A DNA stretch of 64,000 bases from Chalara sp. BL73 (taxonomy: Eukaryota; Ascomycota; Leotiomycetes; Helotiales), in NCBI GenBank assembly GCA_918026815.1, contig CAKJVC010000088.1, positions 186,001-250,000 of the forward strand, in the 5' to 3' direction. The stretch's first letter is position 1. Every line of letters starts with the position of its first letter. The translations under genes and the position numbers were made by a program. This document shows positions 1 through 14,275 of the stretch, in pieces. Under the pieces are notes generated by a model. The model worked only from the letters and a program-made list of their open reading frames with translations. It did not search any database and was not told the DNA's origin.

Positions 1-1289
1 CAGTGTTAGAGTTGCGGTTCATCTCCCGAGAATGCGATATCAAATGCCAAACCATCTGACATGACAGGTGCACGATTAGAAATGAAGGTGAGGACTTTGA
101 TCAGCCAAACCACCAGATTTCATCAGTAATAATTGCCTATCATACAGGAAATGATCATACTGGGTACGGTCGAAGAGAGGGTTCCGTATTATTGATCAAA
201 GCTAGGTTTCAGAGCCTCAATTGCCATTGCCGGGTATGGTTTTGGATATAGGTCTGATTCATGGCCATTGAGGATGTGGTTCTAGTCGCCAGGGCGGGAA
301 GGGCGGTATGAGGGCAGCTCAAGGGCGGGCAGAGGGCGGGCAGAGGCGGTGCACATTGAACAAATACAGGCGACAAATCAGGATTCCGGATATAAAGTGA
401 TAGGGCAATTGGGTGACCGAGATGTAATACCGCATGAAAGGAAGGCACCTGCTTCTAATGGCACAACCCTTGGTTTTGAAGTTGTGTGTATCTTAAGCTG
501 AAGTTCGCTCACATACGCGGTATATAAGAATGGACGAAATCCACAATGTCAACACTAAGTCCAAACATATAATCAACACAATTACAATACAGCGAGGCAG
601 CTCATACTTTTAGGCTCAGACATGCAATGCTATGATTGATATGCTTTGGACAGGCCATGTGCCAAAATGGTGCGAGGTGACTGCCCTCATAAGACCCTTT
701 GCCACCAGAAGACTGCATTTAATGCGTTGACTACACCACAGGATGATATACCTAGATATCTCTTGTAGTGAGCCTGACTGGTGATGCTTGCTGGCGAGGC
801 TGATTTGATGGATGGGTGTCTTCGGGGGGCGTGCGAGGGCAGCAGCTTTCAATGGTAGTCGCCCGACGCACTGCCCTCTCTTGCCCTATCATCCCCAGAG
901 CTGTTCATACATGGAGAGGAAATGTAGGTAAGTCTTCATCGTGGTTCGCCTCTCGTTCGCTCAATCCTTTCGATTTAGGGCAGCAGATACTGCTACGTTA
1001 TATATATCTTGGCAAGGCTAATCCCTAAAGGGTTCAGCCCCATTATTTTGTGTAACGTTGAAGAAGTGGCACTGCCTCCCTGGCTACAAGCCTCCCTGAA
1101 TGAATGGAAAGATTGTTGTTAGTTAGGACTTCTTGCGAGAGGGAGAGTCTAATCATTCCTATAGTGTATTATATTTAGCTCATCATATGAATTTGACACC
1201 AGTGATACTGCTTTCTACCATGTTTGGTACTACGTTCTACGCTATCTTTAGCAGAGAGTGAATTAGCATATGCATCGTATACGATTCTC
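1..1289. other. intergenic, no gene recognised
   Basis: No reading frame here shows recognisable protein features or splice structure. A short G-rich direct repeat (two copies of a gggcgggcaga-like unit) lies near 320-350. Part of the right end is probably the 3' untranslated region of the App1-like gene. Confidence 0.5.
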
Positions 1290-3851
1290 CTAATCATGGC
1301 TTGGCTTTGTGTTTTTCGTTTTCATATTGCCTGCACCATCTCCAGACGGCCTCTTCATGTCTTTCGTCTTCATCTCACCACCGCCCTCACCAGTTTTCCC
1401 TTTGCCAGCATCCTTTCCGTAACCTTCTACACCCATATCGGTCAGCGTCTTCTCAATCAGCTGTATAGCTTCGTGAGCGATATCACTCCCACCACGCCAT
1501 GTCCGAAGGGTTACACCTTGGGCATCAAGGACATCTTTTGCACGCTTCCATCTTCGTTTCCAAAGATCAAGTTTCTTGTTGACTGGTACATTGCTAGGTC
1601 TTTCATCCTCAGAAGTATCTGTGCTGTTCCAAGACATGCGATTTGTAATGCTGGATGCTGATGTCCCAGTACGTCTTGGAGGCAGTCCTGGGGCGCGCTC
1701 TGCAGAGGCTATAGAGGAGGCATCTGAGTTTTGACGAGTAGGTATGTAGGACTTGACTTCAGGGAGAGCATTGTATGCTGCTGAAACTTTCTGCCTGGCA
1801 CTGTAAATGTACCCCTCATTGGCCTCATTGGATTCTGCTGAACTCGGTACTGCTGAGAGCGGTCGACGCGACGGTGGTGGTGGCGGAGCTGGCCCGCGTT
1901 TACTAGGTATGGGTGCCTCACCGGCTGTAGACAATCCTCGGAGAGCAGCTGGTTTTGCAGGTCGTGGAGGTGGCGCTCGGCCAGCAGGACTTTCGGGTGT
2001 TGACTTTTGAAGTCGTGTGGTCTGTGTTTCGAGATCAGAAGCAGAACGAGGCATGATTCGACGATGAGACTCATGCACAGTTATATTCTCTGGTTCATCG
2101 TCGAAGTTAATCAATTTTCCCATAGTAGGTCCACTACTTGTCTGAGGTACTGCTTCTGTCAAAACTCGAGGAGGTAGGACAGGCCTTAGCTCTGGAGCGT
2201 CTGAATCTTTTGCTGATGGTCGTAGGTTCAAATCGATAGAAGAGGTCCTAGCTGATCCCCTGGGATTTCTCTCTCTAGAACGCTCTCCGCTTAGAGGACC
2301 CATCGCTGAATCGAAGAAATGACTTTCCGGTGTGGTAACATCGCGGATGAAAATTGCCAGAATCATACCAGGGTGCGAGAGAGCAATATCGGTATAAACC
2401 TCCAGATCAGCTTCACCACTATCTCCGATAAGTACAAATCTTCTTTCTGGGAAATCTCGCATAATCTTTGTGAGAGTTCCTTTCTTCCTTTCCGCCACGG
2501 GTTCGAATATGCCCTGTAACATCCCGCTATACTGTTTTAAGTGGTATGACCCTGGAGGTAGACCAGCTATCTGGAAGAAGCTAACCAGAACTGGGAACAA
2601 CTGCCATGGCGAATTTGAAACATAGTGAAAGCCAATGCCCATGTTATACATGGTATTATACCATTCCTTTACTCCATCGATGGTGAGGTCGCCAAGATCG
2701 CGAATGAAGGCATTCCTAAATATTTCTCTGGCTCCACTCCCAATAGAGGAGTGCTTAATAGTATCGTCAACATCGCTGATTACACTGACACCTTTCGGCT
2801 TGGTAATTTTAACCTCCTCAGTTGCTGACAAGTGCTCGGAGGCCAATACCCTCACATGAGTTGGAACAAAGTCTAGAGAGGCTCTCAAGACAAAGTGACC
2901 GGATTCATTGGTCCTTACCGTTCTTGAAACAGAGGTTTTCTCGTCATAGAAAAAAATCGTAACCGGAGTTTGAACCAGAGGATTGGTCATAAATGGCTTT
3001 ATACGAGCCATCAAGTGTGCATTTGCGGCCAATAACTCCGCCTGGGACATATCGTCCGGATGATTCCATGAAGCTCGCTTCGGTAAGTGACCTGGCCCAG
3101 GTGGCTCCACTAGTGAGGGTGTCTGCTCTCGAGAGCTCCTACCACGATGGCTTTGTATGCTTTCACTGTCCGAATCCTCCTTTGGGTTTTCGCTATAGGC
3201 TCCACGAGCAGCAGCCTTCTCTTCCGCCGCACCTTTCTTCAGAATACGTTCAGCCTCACGTGCGATATTCTCTTCTTCGCGGCGTGCCTCGTGCTCTTGA
3301 TGTCTTGCATGCAGTGATTGTGGCGAGTCTGGACTGTCGTTTCTATGCGGTGTTGGTGGTGCTGGGACACCACTAAGCTTTCGAGCAAGGCCTATGAGCA
3401 TCCTATTCTTGCGGGATATTGGTCCACGATGAGGCGAGTATATCCAGCCCTTGACATCTACATCAACTAGGGCCCTATCATCTTCGAATTTTTGCCATTC
3501 TCTTGCCCAATATTCCGCGTCGCCAGAAGAGTCCGAGTCATCTTCCTTCACGTTTCTTGCATCCGGGTTTGGCTCCACTTTCGTATGATTCCTCGCATAT
3601 GAAGGGAACAAGATGAGCTGCTCATCGCCGTGGGATACGATAGCTACATCAGGGAAAGAACCTGGTATAGTTGTATCGTCAAGGTCCAGGTCGTTTTGGC
3701 CTTGCCATTTCTGCACAGCAGATTGCTGATATGATTGTCTAATTTCATTAGCAGCCGCTAAATAGCCCGCTAGTTTCTTCCTTCGTGAGCCGCGTTCACG
3801 TCCTTCACCACCCGCATCTATCCCGCCTCGGCCGGGCAGCGATCCAGACAT
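1290..3851 (-). CDS. APP1: App1-like phosphatidate phosphatase (DUF2183 family)
   Basis: Intronless 853-codon gene resembling fungal App1, a Mg2+-dependent phosphatidate phosphatase that in yeast acts on actin patches and converts phosphatidate to diacylglycerol. The catalytic HAD-like motif DVDDT is at about residues 360-364, preceded by GVSVIS and followed by the conserved IKHSSIGSGAREI stretch; further conserved blocks are GFHYVSNSPWQLFPVL and RRFVLIGDSGEADLEVY. The N-terminus has the RRKKLAGYL block typical of these proteins. The C-terminal third is low-complexity, with proline-rich segments such as PAPPPPPSRRP that suit SH3 binding, as known for yeast App1. I chose the ATG at 3851, just before the Ser-Gly-Ser-Leu start; a GTG two codons upstream is not a likely start. 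The family assignment is strong; cellular role is inferred from yeast. Confidence 0.9.
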   Translation of the reverse strand: MSGSLPGRGGIDAGGEGRERGSRRKKLAGYLAAANEIRQSYQQSAVQKWQGQNDLDLDDTTIPGSFPDVAIVSHGDEQLILFPSYARNHTKVEPNPDARNVKEDDSDSSGDAEYWAREWQKFEDDRALVDVDVKGWIYSPHRGPISRKNRMLIGLARKLSGVPAPPTPHRNDSPDSPQSLHARHQEHEARREEENIAREAERILKKGAAEEKAAARGAYSENPKEDSDSESIQSHRGRSSREQTPSLVEPPGPGHLPKRASWNHPDDMSQAELLAANAHLMARIKPFMTNPLVQTPVTIFFYDEKTSVSRTVRTNESGHFVLRASLDFVPTHVRVLASEHLSATEEVKITKPKGVSVISDVDDTIKHSSIGSGAREIFRNAFIRDLGDLTIDGVKEWYNTMYNMGIGFHYVSNSPWQLFPVLVSFFQIAGLPPGSYHLKQYSGMLQGIFEPVAERKKGTLTKIMRDFPERRFVLIGDSGEADLEVYTDIALSHPGMILAIFIRDVTTPESHFFDSAMGPLSGERSRERNPRGSARTSSIDLNLRPSAKDSDAPELRPVLPPRVLTEAVPQTSSGPTMGKLINFDDEPENITVHESHRRIMPRSASDLETQTTRLQKSTPESPAGRAPPPRPAKPAALRGLSTAGEAPIPSKRGPAPPPPPSRRPLSAVPSSAESNEANEGYIYSARQKVSAAYNALPEVKSYIPTRQNSDASSIASAERAPGLPPRRTGTSASSITNRMSWNSTDTSEDERPSNVPVNKKLDLWKRRWKRAKDVLDAQGVTLRTWRGGSDIAHEAIQLIEKTLTDMGVEGYGKDAGKGKTGEGGGEMKTKDMKRPSGDGAGNMKTKNTKPSHD

Positions 3852-5036
3852 CGTCACCTTCGCTCGGCGAAGGATTTCATTGTCTTTATGTTTCCAGAGT
3901 ATGCGCCTGCCCCGCTTGCGGAGAATATCAACAATCCTAGTCCCAGCAGCTTTCTTCCTCTGTCTTTTTAGTATGTAGTTGTATATGCGTGATTGTGCGC
4001 GATGCTTGTAGAAAGGTAAGGTCTCAAAGCGGAAATTGGTAAATCTCTCGCGCGCAGTTTGTCGTGGATGAGGAAAGAGATATCGAAGGAGACTTAGGCG
4101 GTGATGAGGATTGCCTACTCTGCGCAGCGGTGGTGGAGCCAGTTTTGACGAGTGTTGCAGAGGTTGGTAACTACCACCGAGGGGTAGTGATCAGATCGAT
4201 GTCAGGATCTTGCTTGTGGAGACGAGCCGCATTCAGGACAACAAGTCACATCCGAGGAAGAAATTTAAAAGAAATGAAAACCAGGTTCGGGACAAGTCCA
4301 ACAATAGTTCTTAAGATGTAGCAAAGTATGAAATGTGTAGAGCACCAGTCTATCTCGGGATGTTGCAGCCTCGCTCTTTCTAAAGAGTGAGGTTTCATTA
4401 CGTCAGTCACAAAATACTCCTCATACCCCTGGCCGACCTTAGTCTCCTTCGCCACTCAGTCTAGAACTCGGGCTCGACATAGGCAACAATAAATTTACTT
4501 ATATATCTTCCACGAGCAACAACACTTAATTTCATGACCAACCGGAAGTAGCTAGTTCTGTAAGAGACCGTGGTCCCGAAATCGATTTGCATTTGTTTGC
4601 TAGATACACTGACTGATCTATTGGCTACCTAGCCTTCTAATTCTTACTTTCGCCAGGTGCCTGTCTCATATGCCTATAAGAGGTATTGAGGACTCTCCAG
4701 AAACGCCGACGCTAAATGGTATGTGAAGACAAGTCGTGGAAGGTCAAAGATATCATCTTTGCCTACAATTCAGATTCTGCATGATTCTTCCAAGTAGCAG
4801 GAGAAGGTGCATGGTGCTGAGGAATTACTTAGCCAGTTGCTGGGTTTTGCAAGTAGCTGATCTTTGTTAGTAGGTTTCGCAAACAATAATAGTGGTGCTA
4901 GGTGTTTATTGTCGTATGAATAGCGGTGGCGGTGCGTCGTTGGGAACTGGTCGTTGCCGAGCCATCCTATCGTTAGATGCAGATCACCAAGGAGAATAAG
5001 GAGTGTTATGGAACTTGGGAGAACTCCGCACAAAAA
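3852..5036. other. intergenic / APP1 upstream region
   Basis: Holds the promoter and leader of the minus-strand APP1 gene on its left and the 3' flank of PAP1 on its right. Short open frames on both strands show no conserved motif and no splice structure; I see no gene. Confidence 0.5.
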
Positions 5037-7168
<2,132 letters not shown>

Positions 7169-7479
7169 GTCAACTTGGATTTCGATATTATGTCTTACAG
7201 ACAAAAGAGAAAACGAAGGAAGTGCTCCGTTGTTGTTTGCTTGATGCCTGGTCGCCAGAATATTGCCTGGCTTCGTGATTTGAGTAGCTTAGTAAGACAA
7301 TAGGCTCCACTTTAACTCAGCCAATAATAGAGCCAAAGGCCAAGCTCTCGAATGTTGATTTTGCTGTCGAACTTATTCCCTTGATGACTTTTCACTTCAA
7401 GAAAAGCTTTAAGAAATAGATCCATATTGTGAAACTCCCTTGAGTCATTTTGTGTCCATAATCTAAGCTTCATGTCAGC
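7169..7479. promoter_or_regulatory. shared divergent promoter, PAP1 / carnosine methyltransferase
   Basis: The 311 bp between the two divergent ATGs must contain both core promoters and both leaders. No TATA box or defined factor site is convincing by eye; the call rests on gene arrangement. Confidence 0.5.
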
Positions 7480-9098
7480 ATGTCGAGAACCGAGTGGGAA
7501 GGAGGTGAGCAGATCTCTGCAAGTGAGCCAGAGGAGCGACGAGTACTTTTCGGGGCATTAGACTCTTTTTAGTGAGTCAAAAGTTCACTACGGCTCACCT
7601 ATCTTTTTATTGTGCTTACAGTGGGAAAGAACATACCGTGAATGTCTTATAGTTCTAGACATGTGCTCGTTTGTTAAGCTTTGAAAGCGTATATATATTG
7701 TCCATATTTCAGTTCTCAAGGAACATATTATATTTTCTTCTCTAAACCTACTTTAATTCCATTAGTAACACTTCAAACAGTCAATACGCACAAGTGGCCC
7801 ATTATAACACAACTCATGTGCGACGACAGGCATTCTACGCACTCTCAAGACATCATCTACAATTATTATCAGAGCCTCCATTTTCATATTTGGATACCTT
7901 GAATGCTGTGGATGATTGCATAGACAATAATACCGAACTCGCATTAGCAATCAATCAATCCGGCCTCCTCTCCTTTGGAAATGGCTTTGAGTCTCAAGAA
8001 TGGCGTGGAACGGCGACCTCGAATGACTTAGAGAAAGCAAGAAGTACCATTCGACAGTTCTATCGAGATGTAAGTTTAGACAGCGAGAATCAACAGCGAG
8101 TTTATATTTAATAAAAAGTAACTGAAATTTTCATGCGTTAGTGGTCCGAGGAAGGCAGTGCAGAAAGGAAAGCATGCAACGGCCCCGTCCTCCAAGCCCT
8201 TCAAGCAGAGCGTCAGCAGCGCGATCCCTCATCATCGCCCCTTCGAGTTCTAGTCCCGGGCGCAGGCCTAGGTCGGCTAGTTTTCGATCTCTGCTGTCAC
8301 GGCTTTGACGCAGAAGGAAACGAGATCAGCTACCACCAACTCCTCGCTAGCTCCTACATCCTCAACACATGTCCATCCGCAAAGAGGCATACCGTCCATC
8401 CCTGGGTCCATTCATTCTCGAACCACAAAACCCGCTCTAATCAGCTGAGATCAGTGCTCGTACCCGATATCCACCCGGCAACCGTGTTAGGAGAGGTAGA
8501 AGAACCTGGAGCGATGAGCATGACGGCTTCAGATTTCTTGTGCTTATACGGGAACGAGGATCAGAAAGAGGCTTTCGATGCTGTTGCCACTGTCTTCTTT
8601 CTGGATACTGCGCCTAATGTTATTCGGTATCTAGAAACCATTAAGAGTTGTTTGAAGCCGGGGGGGCTGCTTATTAACATCGGACCGTTGCAGTGGCATT
8701 TTGAGAATAATCATTCGGGCCAACGAAAGAGCCGTGGAATGGGCGGTGATAGTAATGAAGGACATAGCCATGAAGGAGACGGCCATAGCCATGGAGAAGA
8801 CGGCGCGGAGCACAGCCACGATTCAACTTGCAGCGTTCCGCAAGTTTCAACCTGGTCAACCGTAGATCAAGGTAACATCCTTTCTGCCATATTGAGATGC
8901 TACTAACGTAGCGTTTAAGGTATCGCCGACCCAGGGAGTTTTGAGCTCACAGACGATGAAGTAGTTGCACTGTTAGAGAAATTGGGTTTCGTGATTGAAA
9001 AGAAGGAAGACGGGATCATAGCGCCATATATACATGACACGGAGAGCATGTTACAGACGAGATACAAAGCCAGCCACTGGGTCGCCAGAAAACGATAG
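7480..9098 (+). CDS. carnosine N-methyltransferase-like protein (N2227 family), four exons
   Basis: SAM-dependent methyltransferase of the carnosine N-methyltransferase (CARNMT1/YNL092W, N2227) family. Exons 7480-7571, 7781-8069, 8142-8871 and 8920-9098 give 429 aa. The joined start reads EERRVLFGALDSFYQYAQVAH, the expected family N-terminus, followed by HYNTTHVRRQAFYAL. The SAM motif is VLVPGAGLGRLVFDL; then EGNEISYHQLLASSYILN, the VATVFFLDTAPNVI block and GGLLINIGPLQWHFE. The C-terminus is HDTESMLQTRYKASHWVARK. Introns are 208, 72 and 48 nt; the last has a perfect TACTAAC branch site. A His/Gly-rich insertion (HSHEGDGHSHGEDGAEHSH) sits between the LQWHFE block and the C-terminal domain. Fungal carnosine is not established, so the natural substrate is unknown; family call is firm. 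Confidence 0.9.
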
Positions 9099-9216
9099 AG
9101 TTGAATAGAACAGAAGGGGCTTGCAGGATAAACTGAATTTGCACCTATAGAACGTAAATGCGCCATATACAAACTTTCTATTCTTTTATACAACATCATG
9201 CGTGCTCCAACCATGA

Positions 9217-10202
9217 TCAAAGTTTGGCCTTTGGCTCAGCAGGAGCCTCCTCAATTAGCATAGTCTTTCCCAAAATCTCCCCGCCATCCACCGTGATGGT
9301 CGCCCCGTTAATATGGCTGGCGGCCCTGCTACTCAAGAACACCACGAGTCCTGCGATATCCTCCGGCCGTCCCAGCCTCTTACTCGGGTTCGCAGCCGCC
9401 ACTTTCTCCACTCCCCCATTCATCTTCAACAACTCGTTCGCCATCTTCGAGGGGAAAAAGCCGGGGGCGATCATGTTGGTAAGGATATGTCGTGGGCCGA
9501 GCTCAACGGCCAGGTTCTTGCCTAGGTGGATCACGGCGGCTTTGGAGGCAGAGTATCCGTATGTTCCGTGTTTGCCGACGGTGCCAACCCCGATGCCGGC
9601 CACGGAAGCGGTTATGAGAACACGGGAAGGGTCGTCAATTGTGGCTCTCTTCTGTAGTAACGGCGCAAACCTATCCGTCAGTCAGCAAGCTACTTTTTTC
9701 CTGAGACAAGAGCCAAGGCTCACAATCGTATGGTGTTGAAAACGCTCTTGACATTCAAATCCATAACCTTTGCAAATGCTTCGTCAGGATGCTCGTCGAA
9801 CGGTGCTCCCCACGTTGCGCCTGCATTCGCAAACAGGATATCAACATGGTCTGTTGTCTTCGACACCTCATCCACTAGATGTTGTACACCTGCAATCTTT
9901 GCGCTGTCTGCCGGTATGCTGATAGCTTTCGCCCCAGGGGCGAGATTGGGGAGCTTGTTGAGAGCCGCGACGGCTTCTTCGCATGCTTTTGCCTTTCGGG
10001 AGGTTATGTAAACTTTGGAAGCGCCGGCTTGCAGAAATCTTATGTTCATCAGTGTCATAGATCTGTCTCTAAGAAAGGGCTGGGCTTACCCCGAAGCAGC
10101 ATGTAATCCTAATCCCCGCGAACCTCCCGTCACCACAACTACCTTGCCCTTCAGCGAGAAGATGCTTGGGAAATCCTTGAGCTCCGTGTCGTGGCTTGAC
10201 AT
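9217..10202 (-). CDS. short-chain dehydrogenase/reductase, three exons
   Basis: NAD(P)-dependent SDR oxidoreductase. Exons 10202-10090, 10038-9724 and 9670-9217 give 293 aa. The Rossmann glycine motif VVVTGGSRGLGLHAA is near residues 20-34, the NAG motif is in FANAGATW, the catalytic Ser lies in VLITASVAG and the catalytic Tyr/Lys pair in GYSASKAAV. The C-terminal NPSKRLGRPEDIAGLVVFL and ITVDGGEI blocks are typical of the 3-oxoacyl-ACP reductase/RhlG-like subgroup. Both introns are GT-AG (49 and 53 nt). It is convergent with the methyltransferase gene; stops are only 118 bp apart. The substrate cannot be told from sequence. Confidence 0.9.
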
Positions 10203-11339
10203 CTTGAGGAAAACTAGAACAGTGATATGCGATTGAGTACGAAATGAAAAATAGGAATTTGAAGTCTGAAGGCAAAGAAAGAATATCGCAAGAGAACTTG
10301 CGGGGGTCTGATGCGTACTGCCGGACCAGAGCTGCAGGCCTCGGCTCGATCCAACCGCCAAATTAGCAAAGCTTTAGATATTACAGCTTTAGCAACAAAC
10401 TTGTATCTCACCTCGATCTAAACACAAATGGTTGAAATAACTGTAGAGATCCATCATAGCTAAGAGACTCTATGTTCCACTGCTCTTTGCTTGATGCTCT
10501 AGAACATAATTTGAATTTCAAGTTTTGGTTGATTTGGGTCAGCGTGAGATTATAAATATAAGCTTCCTTTGTTATGCTCACATCTCGTGCCAATATTATT
10601 TGATAGACACCGTCCTCGTCTCCTTTCTGGATAAGCGAACTCATTAATACATCTGCTATGCACAGATCCTTTCAAGTCTAGTGAGACTCACTTGGTCATT
10701 CTAACTTCTGGAACTCAGGAAACATAGTATCTTTCCTGTTCATGTCCAACCTTAGGGCTATCTTACTAAAGATGCCTTCCTGGTAGTCTACAGAGTCGAT
10801 GGAGTCGGTGTTTTTGCGTCCAAAGCCTAGGCGTCTAGTATGACCAAATTGGGATTCCATTACACGTATTTGCACCCCAGGTTCTCTATTTATGAGGCAC
10901 TCCTATCGGATGCTCATCTTTTGTTATTAACATGCAAATAACCCTTCTGATGTCCTCCCAACCCGCTAGCTATATTTGGGTTTTGGTTCCAGAGAGTTCT
11001 GTTTCATCGAGAATCCTGCCCAATTTGGCTAGATAGGTGAATACTAAAGTCTCCGAGCGCGGTGTCTTGAGATCAGAAGCACTCATTAAATCAGTAAGTC
11101 GAAATATGAAGACCATTTATACTACGTTAATCGCTTACACTCTCTCCTTATCATATTTCTCCCATATTCACACGGCATTCAAGATTCTGCATCGTCAATT
11201 GAAGATGCTTTCAAAAGCCATCCGTCCTTCTGCTATACAGCGTAATAAACTCAGGCTCTAACGAGCTTGGGCTACTCGCAGCTACTAGAACTCCCTATCA
11301 CAGCCTCTTCCCTCCATTCCAATATCTCTAACGGTCTCT
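10203..11339. other. SDR upstream region and intergenic DNA
   Basis: The first few hundred bases are the promoter of the minus-strand SDR gene. The rest is AT-rich with frequent stops in every frame; I see no gene or RNA. Confidence 0.5.
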
Positions 11340-11900
11340 TATGAGGTCAAGCTAGGAAGCTCAGCTGGAACAATCTCAAGCTCGCCACGAGAGGCGACCT
11401 CGTGGTGCCGGGAGATATCATCGAGCATGAAAACCCCCGACTCCCTAAATGGCAAGATGCTGAAAGATGCTCATGTCTTCCACGCAGCCGGAGACACCAT
11501 TCCTTTGAACTATACTAGGGATGAGGCTCCTACCTCCACTCGCAGGATGCTGATAACGGTCCTACATGTCTTGCAAAAGCAGGAAGATTAACGAGATACC
11601 TAACGCTCAAAAGAGTCCTTTGAACCAACTATCATCACGAACGTGCTCGCAACACAAGTCACCACGTCAGTGCTCGTGCCCCAAGCCACGCCTCTCCTTC
11701 ATATCCGGCAACAGTGCATTCCCACTTAATCCCGACTCATCACCCAAATCTTAACACGTGCACTCCAATGTCGACTTCGCACACCCAGAGAGCCCGTTCG
11801 CGCTCCTCGCCAACTTGGCTCTCGTCGAGATGACTAAGGGAATTGACGGCACAGAAGTCTAGTTCGGCACACACAATGCGTCACTCACACCTCGGGAGGA
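11340..11900 (+). pseudogene. possible degraded coding relic
   Basis: Protein-like fragments appear on the plus strand but in different frames and interrupted by stops. Examples are RGDLVVPGDIIEHENPRL around 11370-11440, KDAHVFHAAGDTIPLNYTRD around 11457-11525 in the next frame, and HPESPFALLANLALVEMTKG around 11785-11845, followed by a stop within the same block. GC content is higher than in the flanks. I could not assign a family. Either this is a decayed gene or the resemblance to protein is chance; no intron set that restores one frame was found. Confidence 0.3.
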
Positions 11901-14275
11901 GGCACATAGTGACCGGCTGTGAGGAAGGGAAGCATAGTGGTTGCGATTTGAGACTCTGGCATGCCGGGAAGCAGAAATTTACAGACAGGACGTCGTTCCC
12001 AAGAGTTATTTGAAACGAGGATGTGGTAATTCGTGTGGCTCCGATCGGAAGAAACCATTAGATGGTGTATTTTAGGCACTTCCTGGTATTTCTCCTACTT
12101 CCAGTCGGCCCTATCCCATCAGTGAGAGCAGTTAACGATCTATACCAGTTATTATTTCATGAGATATAAGCAAGCAAGCGGTAGCCAAATACTGATTTCG
12201 CAGCTCCAGCCTTACATCGCTCGTTTCCTGTAATAAATCGTGACCACAAGGAGCAGGAAAAGCTTGGCCAACTTCCTGAGAATTTCCTGAGATCCTGCTC
12301 TTGTGGTTTGCTGAGAACGTGGTCAGTGCTAATCTGGGCTCAGCAACAGCCAGAGAATTAATTTCATATTGCGCTAGCTTAAGCAAATGTGGCACTGTAT
12401 CTGGGAGCACGTAACCCCAAAGAACCGTATTAAAATCCCTTCGAAATAAATGACTTGTGAATCTCCGACGTGCGTGACAATCCTTACGCCACCGTCAGCG
12501 CCTTCGCAGGTTCTGATACCTCTGGCACAATTGTGACATACAGGCCTCAGTCAATCGCCTGGGGCATGTTCTCAGCCAATGAATATATGAACTGTTTCAG
12601 AAGGAAAAACATTTGATTTTCCTGCGGTGCCAAGTCGCACTACGATATCATCACTCATTCTCAATCACTTTCTCGGACACTAGAAGATCTGTACCAAGGT
12701 GTCCTATTATTTTAGTATGTAATGGAACGTTAGCTGCTTCACTGCCACCTACAGTTGATAGCGGATAACACGGCATCAGAAGAATTACGCTGTTTAGACT
12801 CTTAGCTTGGTGCTCCTCTCGTTGTTAAATGACGTAAGTAGCGACGCTTCGAAGTAGTATTTAGCCTAGTAGAAGAATGCCGAGAGAAGCATCTCATCAG
12901 AAAATCAAATAAGTTAACTTGCTTTTCTCGGATGCTATGTGGAGAGTATAGTAAAGCCATAAGACGTTGGTGGAAGCTGGAACTTTTGCGCCTGAGGCTT
13001 TAATCCAAGTCCTTTTTTTGCCACCAAGTTTCGTCGCTTACAAAACATAGCTTCCGTGTATACAAGCAGCCAGAATGAAACATAATTACAAGATTATAAA
13101 AATATTAACCGTACTTGACATAAATTGCATTTCACACCGCTTATGCAAACTAAGATCTGATATGCAGAACATGGTACCAACCGTTTATTTCAAAGGGGGA
13201 AAGGCTTAGATGAGCGGTGAGATTGTGCAAAAACCACCCAAAAAAAACCACAAAACATCCCCAAGCAGCCGCTCATCATACGATACACTGGGAAATATGG
13301 CTGATCGCGCGCAGCCGGGCAGCAGCCAAGGAAACTGTTCGTGGCGCTACGAAAAAAACAGGTGGGGAACGAAAATGCGCCGAGCAGACACTGCATTTCT
13401 TGCTGTTTGATACCAAGAAGGACAAGCACGTACGGCAGCCGCCACAATGAATCCCCAAGACACGGCCAAGCGCGTGGTACATCTGCCAGGCCGCGACGAC
13501 ACTTACGACGCAACGAGACACAGCAGGTACGGGGGACCTCTTTAAGGAGAATGAAGGACGCAGGCGAGGATTATGTCAGGTCGAGTGTTCCGCCCAAGAC
13601 AGCAAAGGCTGTATAGCCTTAGCCATGAGATCATGGTATCAACGACACTTACAAAGTGGACAACAGACACAAGCATAAGAACGAGGAACACAGCAACTGG
13701 AGTCCAAATATCAAAGACAATATGCAACATCATGCCGGCCACGAGACTGCAGGACTTGCTTACAAATGAACATAAACACATGGAAAGATGCGTGAGTGTG
13801 TTGATACGAGCTTCGATTGTGAAACTACCATAGTCTTCCTCCTCTCGCCCGCTGCCTTCTTCTCTGTTCCCTTGCCTAGCCATCTCCACGGCACATCTCC
13901 TGTGCATCCAGGTATATCCATCCGTAAACAAACTAGAACACCCCTCCCCACCATGAAGAACCCTTATGCAACCATGCAATGCAATGCACCTACGACCTCG
14001 GTCCAGAAAACAATGACCGCAAAAAAAAATGTAAAAAAGTTCGCTCCTCGTATAAAATGCATCGAAGAGTATTGCCCGCCCAGTGGTAATATGTGACGCA
14101 ATCGATCCAAGGAAATGTTATAGTAGAAAAAGTGTTTGTTGGTGGATGGAAAGTTGGATATGTACAGATGCTGTATTCCTTCTGTGCAAAGCTCCCAAAA
14201 TCTCGTATTTACAAGTGAATATAATTGTGTAGAATGAGACGAGACTAGTCTCAAGCCATTATTTCGAAGGGTATA
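11901..14275. other. intergenic, no gene recognised
   Basis: Short open frames only, none with motif or splice support. The right part (from about 13,200) is probably the 3' flank of the downstream minus-strand gene. Confidence 0.45.
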
